Positions 8,133 to 17,115 of a DNA stretch of 37,575 nt are shown piece after piece; within the stretch, counting starts at the first letter, position 1, and the number at the start of each line of letters is the position of its first letter. The notes below the pieces were generated by a model that saw only the letters and a program-made list of their open reading frames with translations, ran no database searches and was not told the DNA's origin. Source of the DNA: Bacteroidota bacterium (lineage in GTDB: Bacteria; Bacteroidota; Bacteroidia; AKYH767-A; OLB10); NCBI GenBank assembly GCA_025352785.1, contig JANXSD010000012.1, positions 1-37,575 of the forward strand, written 5' to 3'. The translations under genes were made by a program, and so were the position numbers.

Positions 8133-9010
8133 TGCCGCAGTGGCAGGGTAAGTCAAAAGGCACTACTAATGGACACAAATTTTTTGTATTCATTATTAAA
8201 AGATTTGGAATAGAATTCTCTTATTTTATTTTACGATTTGTAGCTGCTTATTATTTACTTTTTTCTGATAAAACATCAAAACCAATTCTTGATTTTTATC
8301 GCCACACGCTAAAGTTTTCACGGCTTAAGTCATTCATTAAACTTTATAAAAACTATAGGATCTTAGGCCAAACACTCATCGACAAAACAGCAATGATGGC
8401 TGGAGTTCCAATCAATTTTACGTTTAACTTTGACGGAGAAGAAGCACTTAGAGAGATGATTTCGTTAAACAAAGGAGGTCTATTGTTAAGTGGTCACGTT
8501 GGAAATTGGGAAGCTGCTGGTCATCTTTTAAAACGGCTAAATACACGTATCAATATTGTTATGTATGATGGCGAAGATGAACAGCTAAAAAATTTTATGG
8601 ATGAAATTACAGGCGAAAAAACATTCAATATAATTTATGTTAACAAAGATTTATCGCATATCTATAAAATTATTCAAGCATTAAATCAAAATGAAATAGT
8701 ATGCATTCATGCGGATAGATTTTTACCCGATAATAAAACCGTTACCTGCGATTTCTTTAACAGACCTGCTAAATTTCCAGAAGGTCCCTTTTTGATTGCG
8801 CTTAAATTAAAAGTACCCATCACGTATGTTTATGCATTCAAAGAAAGTTCAACGCATTATCATTTTTTCTCCACAGACATAAAATATTTCGATTCAAAAA
8901 AAGGCGATTCGGTGCAAAGTATATCTAATGATTTTGCATATAGTTTACAAGAAATGGTGAAGAGATATCCCGAACAATGGTTTAATTATTATGATTTCTG
9001 GAAACAATAA
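8132..9010 (+). CDS. LpxL/HtrB-like acyltransferase
   Basis: A 292-residue member of the lipid A lauroyl/myristoyl acyltransferase family, which moves an acyl chain from ACP onto a hydroxyl acceptor at the inner membrane. The HX4E catalytic motif is HVGNWE at residues 122-127. The next conserved block, ADRF followed by FFNRPAKFPEGPF, is also present. A hydrophobic stretch near residues 28-46 could anchor it to the membrane. Translationally coupled to ACP 1, so the donor is probably an acyl-ACP of this pathway. It is one of two candidates for the enzyme that joins polyene acid to dialkylresorcinol (the other is the BtrH-like protein at 16114); that role is inferred. Confidence 0.85.
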   Translation: MPQWQGKSKGTTNGHKFFVFIIKRFGIEFSYFILRFVAAYYLLFSDKTSKPILDFYRHTLKFSRLKSFIKLYKNYRILGQTLIDKTAMMAGVPINFTFNFDGEEALREMISLNKGGLLLSGHVGNWEAAGHLLKRLNTRINIVMYDGEDEQLKNFMDEITGEKTFNIIYVNKDLSHIYKIIQALNQNEIVCIHADRFLPDNKTVTCDFFNRPAKFPEGPFLIALKLKVPITYVYAFKESSTHYHFFSTDIKYFDSKKGDSVQSISNDFAYSLQEMVKRYPEQWFNYYDFWKQ

Positions 9011-9012
9011 TT

Positions 9013-9438
9013 ATGTTAGCAAGCGGAATTGAAGTGCATGAATTTATTCCACAACGCCCTCCCGTTGTGATGATCAATAAACTCCTATTTTCAGATACTG
9101 TGAAAGTGATATCTGGATTTACGGTTTTAAGTGATTGCATCTTTTGTGAGGATGATGAATTATCCGCAAGTGGAATGGTGGAGAACATTGCACAAACTGC
9201 TGCTGCAGGTGTTGGTTATGTTTGTAAGTTGGAAAACAAACCAGTTCCCATTGGATTCATCGCTTCTATTAAAGATTTAAAAATATACAACTATCCTCCT
9301 ATTGGCGCTGAATTAATGACAGAAATAAATATAACCAATCAAATAATGGATATAACAATTGTTAAAGGTACAATTACGCTAAACAATATAATAGTAGCTG
9401 AATGTGAAATGAGGATTTACGTAAAACCAAATGTCTAA
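9013..9438 (+). CDS. ApeP-like 3-hydroxyacyl-ACP dehydratase (hotdog fold)
   Basis: A 141-residue single-hotdog protein. FIPQRPPVVMINKL (11-24) corresponds to the FabZ LPHRYPFLLVD block, and VENIAQTAAA (56-65) to the FabZ/FabA helix ExxAQ. The FabZ catalytic His in GHFPxxPxxPG has no counterpart; the region reads DDELSASGMVENIAQ, as I recall for the ApeP group in aryl polyene loci. It should remove water from 3-hydroxyacyl-ACP to give the conjugated double bonds, alone or with a partner. No second dehydratase (ApeI type) is seen in the window. It starts 2 bp after the acyltransferase stop and overlaps the next gene by 8 bp. Confidence 0.8.
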   Translation: MLASGIEVHEFIPQRPPVVMINKLLFSDTVKVISGFTVLSDCIFCEDDELSASGMVENIAQTAAAGVGYVCKLENKPVPIGFIASIKDLKIYNYPPIGAELMTEINITNQIMDITIVKGTITLNNIIVAECEMRIYVKPNV

Positions 9439-10105
9439 ATTTAATAGTATGAATAAAATATTTTCCAAAAAATTGATGCTTTTATTATTGAGCATTTCAA
9501 CTACCTCCTATTCATTAAGTGCACAAACAAGAGCGGAAGCATTCTCATCACAAACACCAATAACGTGGCTTGGTATTGATTTTTCTGAAGCGAAATATTT
9601 TGGTGATCCAGGTACAGTAAGTCAGGAGCAAATGAAAACAATGACGATTAATATTAATTTTCTTTTAATTAATGAAACTGAAAAATATGATTTCCATAAA
9701 ACTTTTGATAAGGATTCTATAATAAACGACCTTAAAGTAATTTCTGACCTCAATAATTCAATTGATGCAACAAAAATCATGTCTTTTAATAAGGAAGATT
9801 ATACTCGATTTAATCCTGCTTCGATTCAATCAATGGTAAGCAAATATAACCTCGAACAAAACAAAGGGATCGGATTAGTGTTTGTGATGGAAGGGTTGAA
9901 TAAAACAATTGAAGAAGGAGCATTCTGGGTAACATACATTAACATGAATGATAAATCAGTGCTATTTACGGAACGTGTTACGGGAAAAAGTTTTGGATTT
10001 GGCTTTCGAAATCATTGGGCTGGTTCAATATATAACGGAATGAAAGATATCAAAGGTTCCCGATATAAAAAATGGAAAATAGGGTCATCACCTAAAGGAA
10101 AATAA
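9431..10105 (+). CDS. Exported protein of unknown function in the pigment operon
   Basis: A 224-residue protein I do not recognise. The N-terminus has lysines, a hydrophobic run (LMLLLLSISTTSYSLSA) and an AQ cleavage site, so it is exported to the periplasm or beyond. The mature part contains TWLGIDFSEAKYFGD and an acidic/aromatic C-terminal half with no obvious catalytic motif. The start at 9431 overlaps the dehydratase stop (ATGTCTAA); ATG at 9449 (MNKIF) is the alternative. It lies in tight series between dehydratase and thioesterase genes, so a role in trafficking or placing the pigment in the envelope is plausible but not shown. Confidence 0.75.
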   Translation: MSKFNSMNKIFSKKLMLLLLSISTTSYSLSAQTRAEAFSSQTPITWLGIDFSEAKYFGDPGTVSQEQMKTMTININFLLINETEKYDFHKTFDKDSIINDLKVISDLNNSIDATKIMSFNKEDYTRFNPASIQSMVSKYNLEQNKGIGLVFVMEGLNKTIEEGAFWVTYINMNDKSVLFTERVTGKSFGFGFRNHWAGSIYNGMKDIKGSRYKKWKIGSSPKGK

Positions 10106-10106
10106 T

Positions 10107-10526
10107 ATGCTAACTGCAATAACTGAAATTAAAGTTCGATTTAATGAAGTGGATCCATTAGGAATTACATGGCACGGGCATTATATTACTTATTTTGAAC
10201 TTGGAAGAGAAGCTTTTGGTGAAAAATTCAATTTGTCCTATATGGAAATTTACCGCCACGGTTATGTTGCTCCCATAGTAAATATTAACTGCGATTATAA
10301 GCGATCGTTAAAATATGGTAACAAGGCAATAGTTGAAACAACATTCATTGATCATCCTGCTGCAAAAATAGTATTCAACTATAAAATTTATTTCCCAGTA
10401 ACGAACGAAATCATAGCATCCGGATCATCTATTCAAGTATTTTTAGATGGGACAAATCGTCAACTACAAATTGTTCGTCCAGAATTTTTTGAAGTATGGA
10501 GAAAACAACAGCAACTTTCTACCTAA
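10107..10526 (+). CDS. 4HBT-type acyl thioesterase
   Basis: A 139-residue hotdog thioesterase of the YbgC/4-hydroxybenzoyl-CoA thioesterase type. RFNEVDPLGITWHGHYITYFELGREAF (11-37) fits the family signature, with the catalytic Asp at 16 and histidines at 23 and 25. It would release or edit acyl chains on ACP, either freeing the finished polyene acid or clearing stalled chains. It starts 1 bp after the preceding stop and ends 6 bp before the next ketosynthase, so it is in the operon. Confidence 0.88.
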   Translation: MLTAITEIKVRFNEVDPLGITWHGHYITYFELGREAFGEKFNLSYMEIYRHGYVAPIVNINCDYKRSLKYGNKAIVETTFIDHPAAKIVFNYKIYFPVTNEIIASGSSIQVFLDGTNRQLQIVRPEFFEVWRKQQQLST

Positions 10527-10532
10527 ATTACA

Positions 10533-11684
10533 ATGCAAAACGTTTTTGTTGAATCAAATAATATTATTTCTGCTCTTGGAAATTCTACGTCTGAAAATTT
10601 CCAAAACATGATATTGGGTAAATCAGGAATTCAACAACATATTAATCCCGAAATAAATGACGACCCATTTTGGGCATCGTTAGTTAGCAAGCAACAACTG
10701 AATACTTTCGAGACAGAAATTAACAATGCCGAGCGATTTACTCGTTACGAAAAAATTATTATTGCCTCTATAAAAGATGCACAAAAATTATCTTCGATAG
10801 ATTTTTCAAGTACGGAAACAGTCTTTATTTTTTCAACAACAAAAGGTAATATTTCATTACTTGAAGAAAACAAAACCTTAGAAGAATTATATGCGCGTTT
10901 GAGTTTGATGCACTCCGCAAAAATAATTTGTTCCTTATTTAAAAATGAAAACGAGCCCATCGTAATTTCCAATGCATGTATTTCTGGAGTGGTGGCATTA
11001 CTTTATGCAAGAAGAATTTTAGAATCAGGAAAATATAAAAATGCAATCGTTATTGGAGCTGATACAATCAGTAAGTTTGTTTTTTCTGGGTTTTTATCGT
11101 TTCAAGCATTGAGTAAAAAAACATGTCAGCCATTTTCAATCAATAGAGACGGGATTAATCTTGGTGAAGCGGCAGCAACCGTAGTGTTAACAACACAAGA
11201 GATTAAAGAATCCAATTCCATCCAAATTTTAAATGGAGCTATCACGAATGATTCCAACCACATTTCTGGACCATCACGAACTGGAGAAGAACTAAGTTAT
11301 GCGATCAATAATTCACTTCAATTATCATCATTAAAACCCGATGATATTGGATTTATTTCTGCACATGGAACAGGAACTTTATTTAACGACGAAATGGAAG
11401 CCAAGGCATTTACATTATCTGGATTAGCTAATACTCCAACCAATAGTATGAAAGGCTATTTCGGACATACTCTGGGAGCAGCAGGAATAGTAGAATCGAT
11501 TATCTGTTTTTTATCGTTACAAAATGACCTGATCATTCCTACTTTAGGATTCTCAGAAATCGGTGTAACAACTCCAATAAATGTTTGCAGTACTATCACA
11601 AAAAAAGCATTAAATTACTGCTTAAAATCTGCTTCAGGATTTGGTGGTTGCAACGCAACATTACTTTTTTCATTAAAGAATTAA
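10533..11684 (+). CDS. Beta-ketoacyl-ACP synthase (second KS)
   Basis: A 383-residue ketosynthase, somewhat short for the KASI/II class but with a complete active site: Cys149 in SNACISGVVALL, His278 in SAHGTGTLFND, Lys307 and His312 in SMKGYFGHTLGAAG. NRDGINLGEAAATVVL (204-219) and a C-terminal SASGFGGCNATLLF block follow the family. The N-terminus (QNVFVESNNIISALG) is divergent. It is probably an elongation KS of the polyene or of the resorcinol alkyl branch; the sequence does not decide which. Confidence 0.88.
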   Translation: MQNVFVESNNIISALGNSTSENFQNMILGKSGIQQHINPEINDDPFWASLVSKQQLNTFETEINNAERFTRYEKIIIASIKDAQKLSSIDFSSTETVFIFSTTKGNISLLEENKTLEELYARLSLMHSAKIICSLFKNENEPIVISNACISGVVALLYARRILESGKYKNAIVIGADTISKFVFSGFLSFQALSKKTCQPFSINRDGINLGEAAATVVLTTQEIKESNSIQILNGAITNDSNHISGPSRTGEELSYAINNSLQLSSLKPDDIGFISAHGTGTLFNDEMEAKAFTLSGLANTPTNSMKGYFGHTLGAAGIVESIICFLSLQNDLIIPTLGFSEIGVTTPINVCSTITKKALNYCLKSASGFGGCNATLLFSLKN

Positions 11685-11693
11685 TCTTTTCAG

Positions 11694-13295
11694 ATGAAAA
11701 ACCTATATGATACTAAGCTTAAAAACTCCTTTTATGATGCCATCATCATTGGATCAGGAATGGGTGGTCTCACAACAGCGGTATTATTAGCGAAGGCTGG
11801 AAAAAAAGTTTTAGTCCTCGAAAAGCACTACGTGATTGGCGGATTTACACATACTTTCAGACGTAAAAATTTTGTTTGGGATGTAGGTGTCCATTACGTC
11901 GGGCAAGTAAATTTAAAAGATGCACTCTTAAAAAAAGCGTTCGATTATGTTTCTGAAGGAAAATTAAAGTGGGCGGATATGGGGGATGTTTATGATCAAG
12001 CAATCATAGAAGGCGTAACCTATAATTTCAAAAAAGGATACGACAATCAAATTGCACAAATGATTGAATATTTTCCAGACGACGAAAATGCCATTCGTCA
12101 ATATTATAAATTATTAAAAAGTATTGCCGGAAGGTCAATTATGTTTTTCTCGGAAAAGACAATGCCCAATTGGTTAAGCAAATCAATAGGACATTTTTTA
12201 AGAAAGGGGTTTTACAAATATTCCAATCAAACAACATACGCAGTTCTTAGCAGATTAACAACTAATGAAAAGCTGATAGCAGTACTTTGTGCGCAATGTG
12301 GCAACTACGGATTACCTCCTAAAAAAAGTAGTTTTGCAATTCATGCAATGATCGTTGAACATTTTTTAGAGGGAGGAAATTATCCCATTGGTGGTGCGTT
12401 AAGTATTCACAAGAGCTTATCTAATGTTATTGAAAATAATGGTGGAAAAATTGCAATCAAAGCATCAGTAAAAAATATCCTTTTCGATAAGAATAAAGCT
12501 GTAGGAGTAGAAATGGAAAATGGGGATAAAATTTTTGGTGAAAAAATTATCAGTAATGCAGGAGCTTCCAACACATTTAATCGTCTCATTATTGATAAAG
12601 ATAAAAAAAACGAAAACACGAAGGAGCTAAATAAAATTGATCCATCTGTTGCGCATGTATGTTTGTATGTTGGATTAAACGCCTCTGATAAAGAATTAAA
12701 TTTACCAAAACACAATATATGGCACTACAACACCTATAAACTAGATGATAAATACGATCTTCATTTAGCAGATAAAAAATACACATCGTTAATTTCATAT
12801 TTTTCATTTCCATCTGCAAAAGATCCTGACTGGCAAAAAAATCTTCCTGACAAAGCAACAATTCAGGTTGTTGACTCTTGTCGTTATAGTCATCTAGAAA
12901 AATGGGCGGACAAACCATGGCAAAAGCGGGGTGAAGAATATGAATCTGTAAAATTAGAAATTCAAAATTCATTACTTGAAAAACTTTACGAAGTATTACC
13001 ACAAGTAAAGGGAAGAATAGAAGTATGTGAATTATCAACGCCGCTTTCAACAGCACATTTTAGCAATTATGCGCATGGAGAAATTTATGGTTTAGAGCAT
13101 TCACCGAAACGCTTTCATCTTAAACAATTACGTCCTCGTACCAATTACAAAAATTTATATCTTACAGGTCAAGATGTGGTTTGTGTTGGTGTTGGTGCGG
13201 CACTATTTTCGGGAATTATTACAGCTGTTTCGATTTTAAACCGAAATTTGCTTTGGAAAATAATTCGTTATAAAGTTCCTGAAACGACCGAATGA
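11694..13295 (+). CDS. Phytoene-desaturase-like FAD oxidoreductase
   Basis: A 533-residue flavoprotein of the CrtI / carotenoid isomerase / retinol saturase type. The FAD-binding GSGMGG is at residues 20-25, followed by VLEKHYVIGGFTHTF and GVHYVGQ. The C-terminal flavin-binding block LYLTGQDVVCVGVGAALFSG is complete. Proteins of this kind act on long conjugated chains. Here the gene directly precedes darA (9 bp gap), so it may oxidise the DarA/DarB cyclohexanedione to the aromatic resorcinol, or adjust the polyene. Both roles are inference; the redox reaction is the only safe statement. Confidence 0.85.
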   Translation: MKNLYDTKLKNSFYDAIIIGSGMGGLTTAVLLAKAGKKVLVLEKHYVIGGFTHTFRRKNFVWDVGVHYVGQVNLKDALLKKAFDYVSEGKLKWADMGDVYDQAIIEGVTYNFKKGYDNQIAQMIEYFPDDENAIRQYYKLLKSIAGRSIMFFSEKTMPNWLSKSIGHFLRKGFYKYSNQTTYAVLSRLTTNEKLIAVLCAQCGNYGLPPKKSSFAIHAMIVEHFLEGGNYPIGGALSIHKSLSNVIENNGGKIAIKASVKNILFDKNKAVGVEMENGDKIFGEKIISNAGASNTFNRLIIDKDKKNENTKELNKIDPSVAHVCLYVGLNASDKELNLPKHNIWHYNTYKLDDKYDLHLADKKYTSLISYFSFPSAKDPDWQKNLPDKATIQVVDSCRYSHLEKWADKPWQKRGEEYESVKLEIQNSLLEKLYEVLPQVKGRIEVCELSTPLSTAHFSNYAHGEIYGLEHSPKRFHLKQLRPRTNYKNLYLTGQDVVCVGVGAALFSGIITAVSILNRNLLWKIIRYKVPETTE

Positions 13296-13304
13296 AAAAC
13301 GCTT

Positions 13305-14228
13305 ATGAAAAATATTCTTGTCATCTATTTCACACAATCAGGTCAGCTAAATAAAGCAATAGAAGCTACGTTACAAAACCTGCAAAACGATGCTGACGTT
13401 AACATTCAATACGAGCAGATTCAACCACAAATACCATTTCCATTTCCATGGACTTACATGCAATTTTTTGATGCTTTTCCAGAAACGGTACTAGGTATTC
13501 CTTGTTCATTAAAGCCATTTTCATTTAATCCCGATGCACCATACGACCTTATAATCATCGCTTATCAGCCATGGTTTTTATCAATAAGTCAACCAATAAA
13601 TTCTTTTTTACAATCTACCGAGGCTAAAAAGTTACTAAGAAATAAGCCTGTAATTACCATTTTAGCCTGTCGCAATATGTGGTTAAATGCGCAAGAAAAG
13701 ATGAAAATGCATTTAAAAATGTTAGGCGCTAATCTTGTTGGCAACATCACTTTCGTAGATAAATCGGCGAATTTGGTGAGTCTAATTACTGTTTTCGCCT
13801 TTGCATTAGGCGGTGTTCAGGATAAATTTCTAGGTGTATTTCCTAAATATGGCGTCTCTGACGATGATTTGAAAGTAAATGCTTGGAAATTTGGAGATAT
13901 TATTCTTTATCACCTCAAAAAAGGAGATTATACTGGTCAACAAGAAGTACTTATCGCTAATGGAGCAATAAATATTAAATCTAATTTAATGTTGTTAGAA
14001 GGAAGAGGTAAAGTATTTTTCCCTCTATATGCCAATTATATCTCGAAAAAAGGCACGGCAATCAGTCAGGAACGCCAAACAAGAGTAAGGATTTTTGGTA
14101 TTGTTTTACCAACAGCAATCCTAATTCTTTCTCCCATTATCACCGTAATATCTCGACTAGCTCCACTACTTTTCCCAAAAAAAATCAGAAAAGAAATTAA
14201 TTATTTCTCAAATAATACTTTACGATAA
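13305..14228 (+). CDS. darA: DarA, dialkylresorcinol condensing enzyme
   Basis: A 307-residue protein of the DarA family, which acts with the ketosynthase DarB to condense and cyclise two acyl chains into the dialkylresorcinol (or cyclohexanedione) part of flexirubin. The N-terminus MKNILVIYFTQSGQ resembles a flavodoxin phosphate-binding loop (Thr10-Gln-Ser-Gly13). PDAPYDLIIIAYQPWF and the block around VITILACRNMW are typical. Near the C-terminus a hydrophobic segment (about 264-288), bounded by RR/KK-rich sequence, suggests a membrane anchor. It ends the first transcription block; 210 bp separate it from darB. Confidence 0.88.
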   Translation: MKNILVIYFTQSGQLNKAIEATLQNLQNDADVNIQYEQIQPQIPFPFPWTYMQFFDAFPETVLGIPCSLKPFSFNPDAPYDLIIIAYQPWFLSISQPINSFLQSTEAKKLLRNKPVITILACRNMWLNAQEKMKMHLKMLGANLVGNITFVDKSANLVSLITVFAFALGGVQDKFLGVFPKYGVSDDDLKVNAWKFGDIILYHLKKGDYTGQQEVLIANGAINIKSNLMLLEGRGKVFFPLYANYISKKGTAISQERQTRVRIFGIVLPTAILILSPIITVISRLAPLLFPKKIRKEINYFSNNTLR

Positions 14229-14301
14229 TTTATCAATAATTTTTCAAATAAAAAGTGAGTTTCAAGATCGTATTTAGCAGACAATTATGCTCTATTTTTA
14301 A

Positions 14302-14309
14302 TATCTTTG
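14302..14309 (+). promoter_or_regulatory. Candidate -7 element upstream of darB
   Basis: TATCTTTG matches TAnnTTTG exactly and lies about 130 bases before darB, in the largest gap inside the locus. I find no clear TTTG at the required 19-21 base distance upstream, so this is a half-promoter match only. Confidence 0.3.
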
Positions 14310-14438
14310 TCTTTCTCTTCAATTTGTGAAAAACGGAGTAAAATAATTAGATTTATGCATATTGATATCTTCCTATATTCGGTGCTTACATTCCCAAAGC
14401 ATCATACATTTGATTAACTAACATAAAGAATTGTAAAA

Positions 14439-15590
14439 TTGTCGTCAAATAATAATTCAGTTTACATAAATAAAATTGCAAAGTTTCTTCCTGGTGAAGT
14501 TGTTCTTAATGATGAAATGGAACAGTATCTTGGATATGTTGGTGGAGATTTAAAATCAAAATCAAAACCATTAATTTTAAGAAACAATAAAATTGCAAAA
14601 CGGTATTATGCGTTGGATAAACAAGGCAATAGTACTCATAGTAATATTCAATTAACTGTCGAGGCAATTAAAGGACTGGTAAGTAAAGATTTTCAACTAG
14701 ACAAAATTGAACTTTTAACATCAGGAACAACTACACCTGATCAATTATTACCTGCTCATGCAACTATGGTTCACGGTGAGTTAAAAGGACTTCCTATAGA
14801 AGCAATCACTTTCGCTGGATCGTGTTGTGCTGGTATGAATGCACTAAAATATGCATATATGTCGGTGCTAACTGGTAATACAAAAAATGCCGTTACCACA
14901 GGCTCAGAAAAATTTTCACAATGGATGATTGCGAATAATTTCATAGAAGAAGCTGTGAAAATAAAAGCAATAGAAGAAAAACCAATTTTAGCTTTTGAAA
15001 AAGATTTTCTTCGTTGGATGCTTTCTGATGGTGCTGCTGCTGTTTTACTTAGCAATTCACCCTCGATGGACACTTTAAATTTAAAAATAGAGTGGATTGA
15101 AATCAGTTCTTACGCCAATGAATTAGAAACTTGTATGTATTCAGGTGGAGAAAAACAAGACGATGGAAGCATCAAAGGATGGGCAACTTACGAACAAAAA
15201 GACTGGTTAACAAAATCACTATTTTCATTACGCCAGGATACAAAATTATTAGATAACAACATTGCTCGTTTGGGAACCATCTCTTATCTAGAAGCATTCA
15301 AAAAACACAAAACAGATCCACTTAGTGTAGATTGGTTTTTACCACATATATCCTCTGAATATTTTCGTTCTAAAGTACATGATGAAATGGTAAAATATGG
15401 AATTCAATTACCACAAGAAAAATGGTTTGTTAACTTAACAGAAATAGGGAACATTGGATCTGCATCCATATTTCTTGCATTAGAAGAATTGATGAACTCT
15501 GGCAAACTGATTAAAGGTCAAAAGATAGTTATCACTGTTCCTGAGAGTGCGCGATTCTCCTACGCGAATGCGCTACTTACAGTTTGTTAA
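14439..15590 (+). CDS. darB: DarB, KAS III-type ketosynthase of dialkylresorcinol synthesis
   Basis: A 383-residue KAS III (FabH-fold) enzyme of the DarB type. It joins two acyl units in a head-to-head condensation, after which DarA completes the ring. Catalytic residues: Cys130 in AGSCCAGMNALKYA, His303 in WFLPHISSEYFRS and Asn338 in TEIGNIGSASIFLA, the Cys-His-Asn triad of the class. The N-terminus VYINKIAKFLPGEVV is characteristic. No ATG is available; an in-frame TAA at 14424-14426 limits the frame, and TTG 14439 (MSSNNNSVY) is the best start. Confidence 0.9.
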   Translation: MSSNNNSVYINKIAKFLPGEVVLNDEMEQYLGYVGGDLKSKSKPLILRNNKIAKRYYALDKQGNSTHSNIQLTVEAIKGLVSKDFQLDKIELLTSGTTTPDQLLPAHATMVHGELKGLPIEAITFAGSCCAGMNALKYAYMSVLTGNTKNAVTTGSEKFSQWMIANNFIEEAVKIKAIEEKPILAFEKDFLRWMLSDGAAAVLLSNSPSMDTLNLKIEWIEISSYANELETCMYSGGEKQDDGSIKGWATYEQKDWLTKSLFSLRQDTKLLDNNIARLGTISYLEAFKKHKTDPLSVDWFLPHISSEYFRSKVHDEMVKYGIQLPQEKWFVNLTEIGNIGSASIFLALEELMNSGKLIKGQKIVITVPESARFSYANALLTVC

Positions 15591-15647
15591 ACAAAAGATC
15601 GAAATAATTATTTGTGGAAACAATAATATTTTCCCAGCAGTAAAAAA

Positions 15648-16058
15648 ATGGAAAAAGACAAAGTACCACAAGAAGACAGTAACATACTCGAAGGCAAAGT
15701 AAAGATGCTAAAGTATGCTGTTGATGAAAATGGTAATTATACAAAAGTTTCAAGTGTTGGTTGGGAACCTGAAACAATTGTACTTTCATTAGCATGGGAT
15801 GAAATCCATGAAAAAATTGAGGCAGTAAGAATACGTGTTTTGGCGAATGAAATAAGTCCTATTGCTTATTACATAGAAAAGGAAATGCTAGATATAAAGC
15901 TTCTTTCTCAATACGTTGGTTATTTTTCATTTCAAGTTAAACGGCATTTGAAACCAAGTATTTTCAAAAAGTTATCACAAAAGCAATTAGAAAAATATGC
16001 AAAAGCATTTCAAATTACTACAGAACAACTTCTCGATATAACACTCGAAAATAAATAA
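15648..16058 (+). CDS. Small protein of unknown function downstream of darB
   Basis: A 136-residue soluble protein with no signal peptide or membrane segment. VSSVGWEPETIVLSLAWDEI (residues 35-54) followed by a mostly helical half (EAVRIRVLANEISPIAYYIE and a Lys-rich tail) are its main features. I recall similar small proteins beside darB in other Bacteroidetes flexirubin loci, but no function. The all-helical C-terminal part (LSQKQLEKYAKAFQITTEQL) could be a protein-binding or helix-turn-helix-like module. Its position suggests an accessory or regulatory partner for the resorcinol branch. Confidence 0.78.
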   Translation: MEKDKVPQEDSNILEGKVKMLKYAVDENGNYTKVSSVGWEPETIVLSLAWDEIHEKIEAVRIRVLANEISPIAYYIEKEMLDIKLLSQYVGYFSFQVKRHLKPSIFKKLSQKQLEKYAKAFQITTEQLLDITLENK

Positions 16059-16113
16059 ATTTCTCTATCAATAATTAACTATCTATCAGCTAAAATTTTT
16101 AATTCTTTAAGAT

Positions 16114-17115
16114 TTGCAAATTAATTTCGAACATAATCAATCAGCACATTGTGAAAGTGGAACAGCATCCAATCTGCTTCGACATCATGGGCTAATATTA
16201 AGTGAACCAATGATCTTTGGAATAGGTTCAGGATTATTTTTCGGACATTTTCCATTCTTAAAAGTAAACGGAATTCCCGGTACTACTTACAGAATATTTC
16301 CTGGCCTTATTTTTAGCAGAACATGCAAACGATTAGGCATTAAAATGAAAAAGCAAACGTTTCGAAGTGAAACGAAAGCGATGGAGGAACTTGATCGCAT
16401 TTTAGAAAAAGGAATGCCCGTAGGACTTCTTACTAGCGTTTATTACTTACCCTATTTACCTGCAGCACTTAGATTTCATTTCAATGCCCACAACATCGTT
16501 GTTTATGGCAAAAGGGATGGTAATTATTTAGTAAGTGACCCAGTAATGGAAACAATAACTGAAATTGCTCCTGAAGATTTACAGCGAGCTCGATTTGCAA
16601 AAGGTGCTTTAGCACCACGAGGTAAAATGTATTACCCCATATTTGTTCCCAAAGAAATTAATTTAAAGCAATCCATTGTTGACGGAATACGAAGAACTGC
16701 TGTTGATATGACCTCCATTCCTGTTCCTCTAATTGGCGTAAGAGGAATACGATTCCTTGCAAAAAGAATAGCAGCATACCCAGAAAAATTATCGGTAAGA
16801 AAATCATCGCTTTACTTAGGAAATATTGTTAGAATGCAAGAAGAAATTGGAACTGGCGGTGCTGGTTTTCGTTTTTTATTTGCTGCATTTCTACAAGAGT
16901 CATCGTCAATATTAAACCAAAATTGGTTAATGGATCTTTCAAAAGAAGTTACTGAAACAGGTGATAAATGGAGAGACTTTGCGTATGATGCAGCAAGAAT
17001 ATGCAAAGACCGCGCAACAACTGGTGAGAGTTACGAAAAACTTTCTTCCATGATGTTAGAGTGTGCAAATCGCGAAGAAAAAATTTTTACTAAGCTCAAA
17101 AAAATTTCTTTGTAA
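16114..17115 (+). CDS. BtrH-like acyltransferase (with DUF4872-like C-terminus)
   Basis: A 333-residue protein with an N-terminal BtrH domain. BtrH of butirosin synthesis moves an acyl group from an acyl carrier protein onto an amine of the antibiotic through a papain-like Cys. Here Cys13 in NQSAHCESGTASNLLRHHG is the expected nucleophile. His in HFNAHNIVVYGKRDGNYLVSDPV is a candidate for the general base. The C-terminal half (from about 190) looks like the companion domain often fused to BtrH. The only start is TTG at 16114. It overlaps the ABC ATPase gene by one base (TAATG). A role in linking polyene acyl-ACP to the resorcinol hydroxyl is attractive but inferred. Confidence 0.8.
   Translation: MQINFEHNQSAHCESGTASNLLRHHGLILSEPMIFGIGSGLFFGHFPFLKVNGIPGTTYRIFPGLIFSRTCKRLGIKMKKQTFRSETKAMEELDRILEKGMPVGLLTSVYYLPYLPAALRFHFNAHNIVVYGKRDGNYLVSDPVMETITEIAPEDLQRARFAKGALAPRGKMYYPIFVPKEINLKQSIVDGIRRTAVDMTSIPVPLIGVRGIRFLAKRIAAYPEKLSVRKSSLYLGNIVRMQEEIGTGGAGFRFLFAAFLQESSSILNQNWLMDLSKEVTETGDKWRDFAYDAARICKDRATTGESYEKLSSMMLECANREEKIFTKLKKISL

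Noticed and set aside
12589-13056. 155-residue minus-strand frame
   Set aside because: It lies wholly inside the phytoene-desaturase-like gene, which has clear motifs; its translation shows no family features.
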